Positions 5,730 to 6,395 of a DNA stretch of 6,395 nt are shown here, piece by piece. The notes below the pieces were generated by a model. It saw nothing but the letters and a program-made list of their open reading frames with translations. It did no database searches and was not told the DNA's origin. This DNA is from Candidatus Methanomethylophilaceae archaeon (GTDB lineage Archaea > Thermoplasmatota > Thermoplasmata > Methanomassiliicoccales > Methanomethylophilaceae): positions 1-6,395 of the forward strand of contig JAEDJU010000076.1 in assembly GCA_016296195.1 (NCBI GenBank), in the 5' to 3' direction. The number at the start of each line of letters is the position of its first letter. The stretch's first letter is position 1. A program made the position numbers and the translations under genes.

Positions 5730-6395
5730 TCATTCTGAAAGACCGTCGGAGTCGTGTGCCTGCATCCCGTACATGTCGATGATCTCGGAGTATGTGGTGC
5801 ACTGTTCCGCGGTCTTGTCGTCCCTGATACGTCCGGTGAACCTCGGGAACCTTATCCCCAGTCCTGAACCTTCCTTGATGACATCCTTCGCGACCGTGTG
5901 CACGGGGCTGAGTGTGATCTCCGCCGCGACAACCTCCAGGACGACGTTGGGCTCGAACCACACGTCGGGGACCATCTCGGCATCGAGGATGGAGGGTTTG
6001 TTCTCCGTCTTGGTCCCGTCGAGGAGTGCGGGCATGGCATCGAGGAACGCATCATCGAATCCGGTTCCGAGCTTGCACACGGTTCCGAACCTCCCGGTGT
6101 CCGGATCGTATGCCGCCATGAGCAGGGCACCGTACCTTCCGGCCCTCTTGCCCATTCCGTAGAAAGCTCCCACAACGGCAAGGTCGAAGGAGTCGGTGAG
6201 GGCCTGCTGGTAGTCCTTCTTGTACTTTATCCACAGGAATCCCCTGGATCCGGCGCGGTAGATCGAGTTGTCCGCCACGGACTTGGCCATGATCCCCTCG
6301 CATCTGGAGCCTATGGCGCTGGAGAAGAACTCCTCCCCTTCCTCCGGGGATGATACGACCTTCATCGTGGTCATCTGGATGACCTCCCCGATGAT
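5730..6395 (-). CDS. lig: ATP-dependent DNA ligase, C-terminal part (5' end beyond the window)
   Basis: The last 221 residues of an archaeal/eukaryal-type ATP-dependent DNA ligase, which seals nicks through a lysyl-AMP intermediate in replication (Okazaki joining) and repair. Numbered within the visible fragment, nucleotidyltransferase motif IV is EGIMAKS (33-39) and motif V is WIKYKKDY (55-62). The OB-fold follows, with GKRAGRYGALLMAAYD (82-97) and the C-terminal motif VI RFPRFTGRIRDDK (182-194). The frame is open to the right edge, so the N-terminal DNA-binding domain, catalytic lysine (motif I) and motif III lie outside; family members are about 550-600 residues, so roughly 60 percent is missing. 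The end agrees with the family, stopping shortly after the motif VI helix. It reads toward rpoL, with about 200 bases between, and rpoL has its own promoter. No sign of decay. Confidence 0.95.
   Translation of the reverse strand: MIGEVIQMTTMKVVSSPEEGEEFFSSAIGSRCEGIMAKSVADNSIYRAGSRGFLWIKYKKDYQQALTDSFDLAVVGAFYGMGKRAGRYGALLMAAYDPDTGRFGTVCKLGTGFDDAFLDAMPALLDGTKTENKPSILDAEMVPDVWFEPNVVLEVVAAEITLSPVHTVAKDVIKEGSGLGIRFPRFTGRIRDDKTAEQCTTYSEIIDMYGMQAHDSDGLSE

Noticed and set aside
5389..6162. 257-codon open frame on the plus strand
   Set aside because: It lies antisense to the ligase and rpoL genes, runs through their shared promoter, and its protein is Ser/Pro-rich with no recognisable domain. It is a by-product of GC-rich codons on the opposite strand.
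1..6395. insertion sequence, transposase, toxin-antitoxin or defence cassette
   Set aside because: No transposase, nuclease or toxin motif, no inverted terminal repeat pair, and no change in base composition between the genes.

Overview
The window is archaeal and most resembles the Methanomassiliicoccales / Thermoplasmata lineage. It holds an archaeal/eukaryal-type ATP-dependent DNA ligase, an RNA polymerase subunit L (Rpb11-like), an archaeal-length TruD, and a tRNA-Gly gene with no encoded CCA. AT-rich TATA-like promoter elements stand out against a GC-rich coding background. The domain call is firm. The order-level call is an impression from protein style and codon use (heavy AGG arginine, C/G-ending codons, TGA stops only) and was not tested by any search.

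Layout from left to right. Bases 1-167 hold a 29-codon reading frame on the minus strand that looks like the start of a helix-turn-helix protein cut short, followed by a T-rich tract. tRNA-Gly(UCC) lies at 168-240, minus strand. Bases 241-289 are a compact divergent promoter region with a near-symmetric TATATATAT element. From 290 to 3961 a single plus-strand gene encodes a 1223-residue cytosolic protein made largely of tetratricopeptide repeats. It has about 15 units in strict 34-residue phase, an acidic low-complexity linker carrying a duplicated nonapeptide, 7 more in-phase units, and an unassigned C-terminal domain. It converges tail to tail on truD with only three bases between the stop codons.

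The rest runs on the minus strand. A partial ATP-dependent DNA ligase gene (5730-6395) enters from the right edge. A 200-base gap follows, then rpoL (5272-5529), which has its own TATA box placed so that its mRNA should be leaderless. truD (3965-5275) overlaps the rpoL stop through GTGA and is probably translated from the same message. The right half is therefore an information-processing cluster covering replication/repair ligation, transcription and tRNA modification. The large TPR protein is presumably a scaffold, and nothing in the window reveals its partners.

I do not see a clearly new defence or mobile system here. The points most worth following are the architecture of the TPR protein (phase-locked arrays, linker motif duplication, C-terminal domain), the shared tRNA/TPR promoter element, and the truncated HTH-like frame next to the 3' end of the tRNA.
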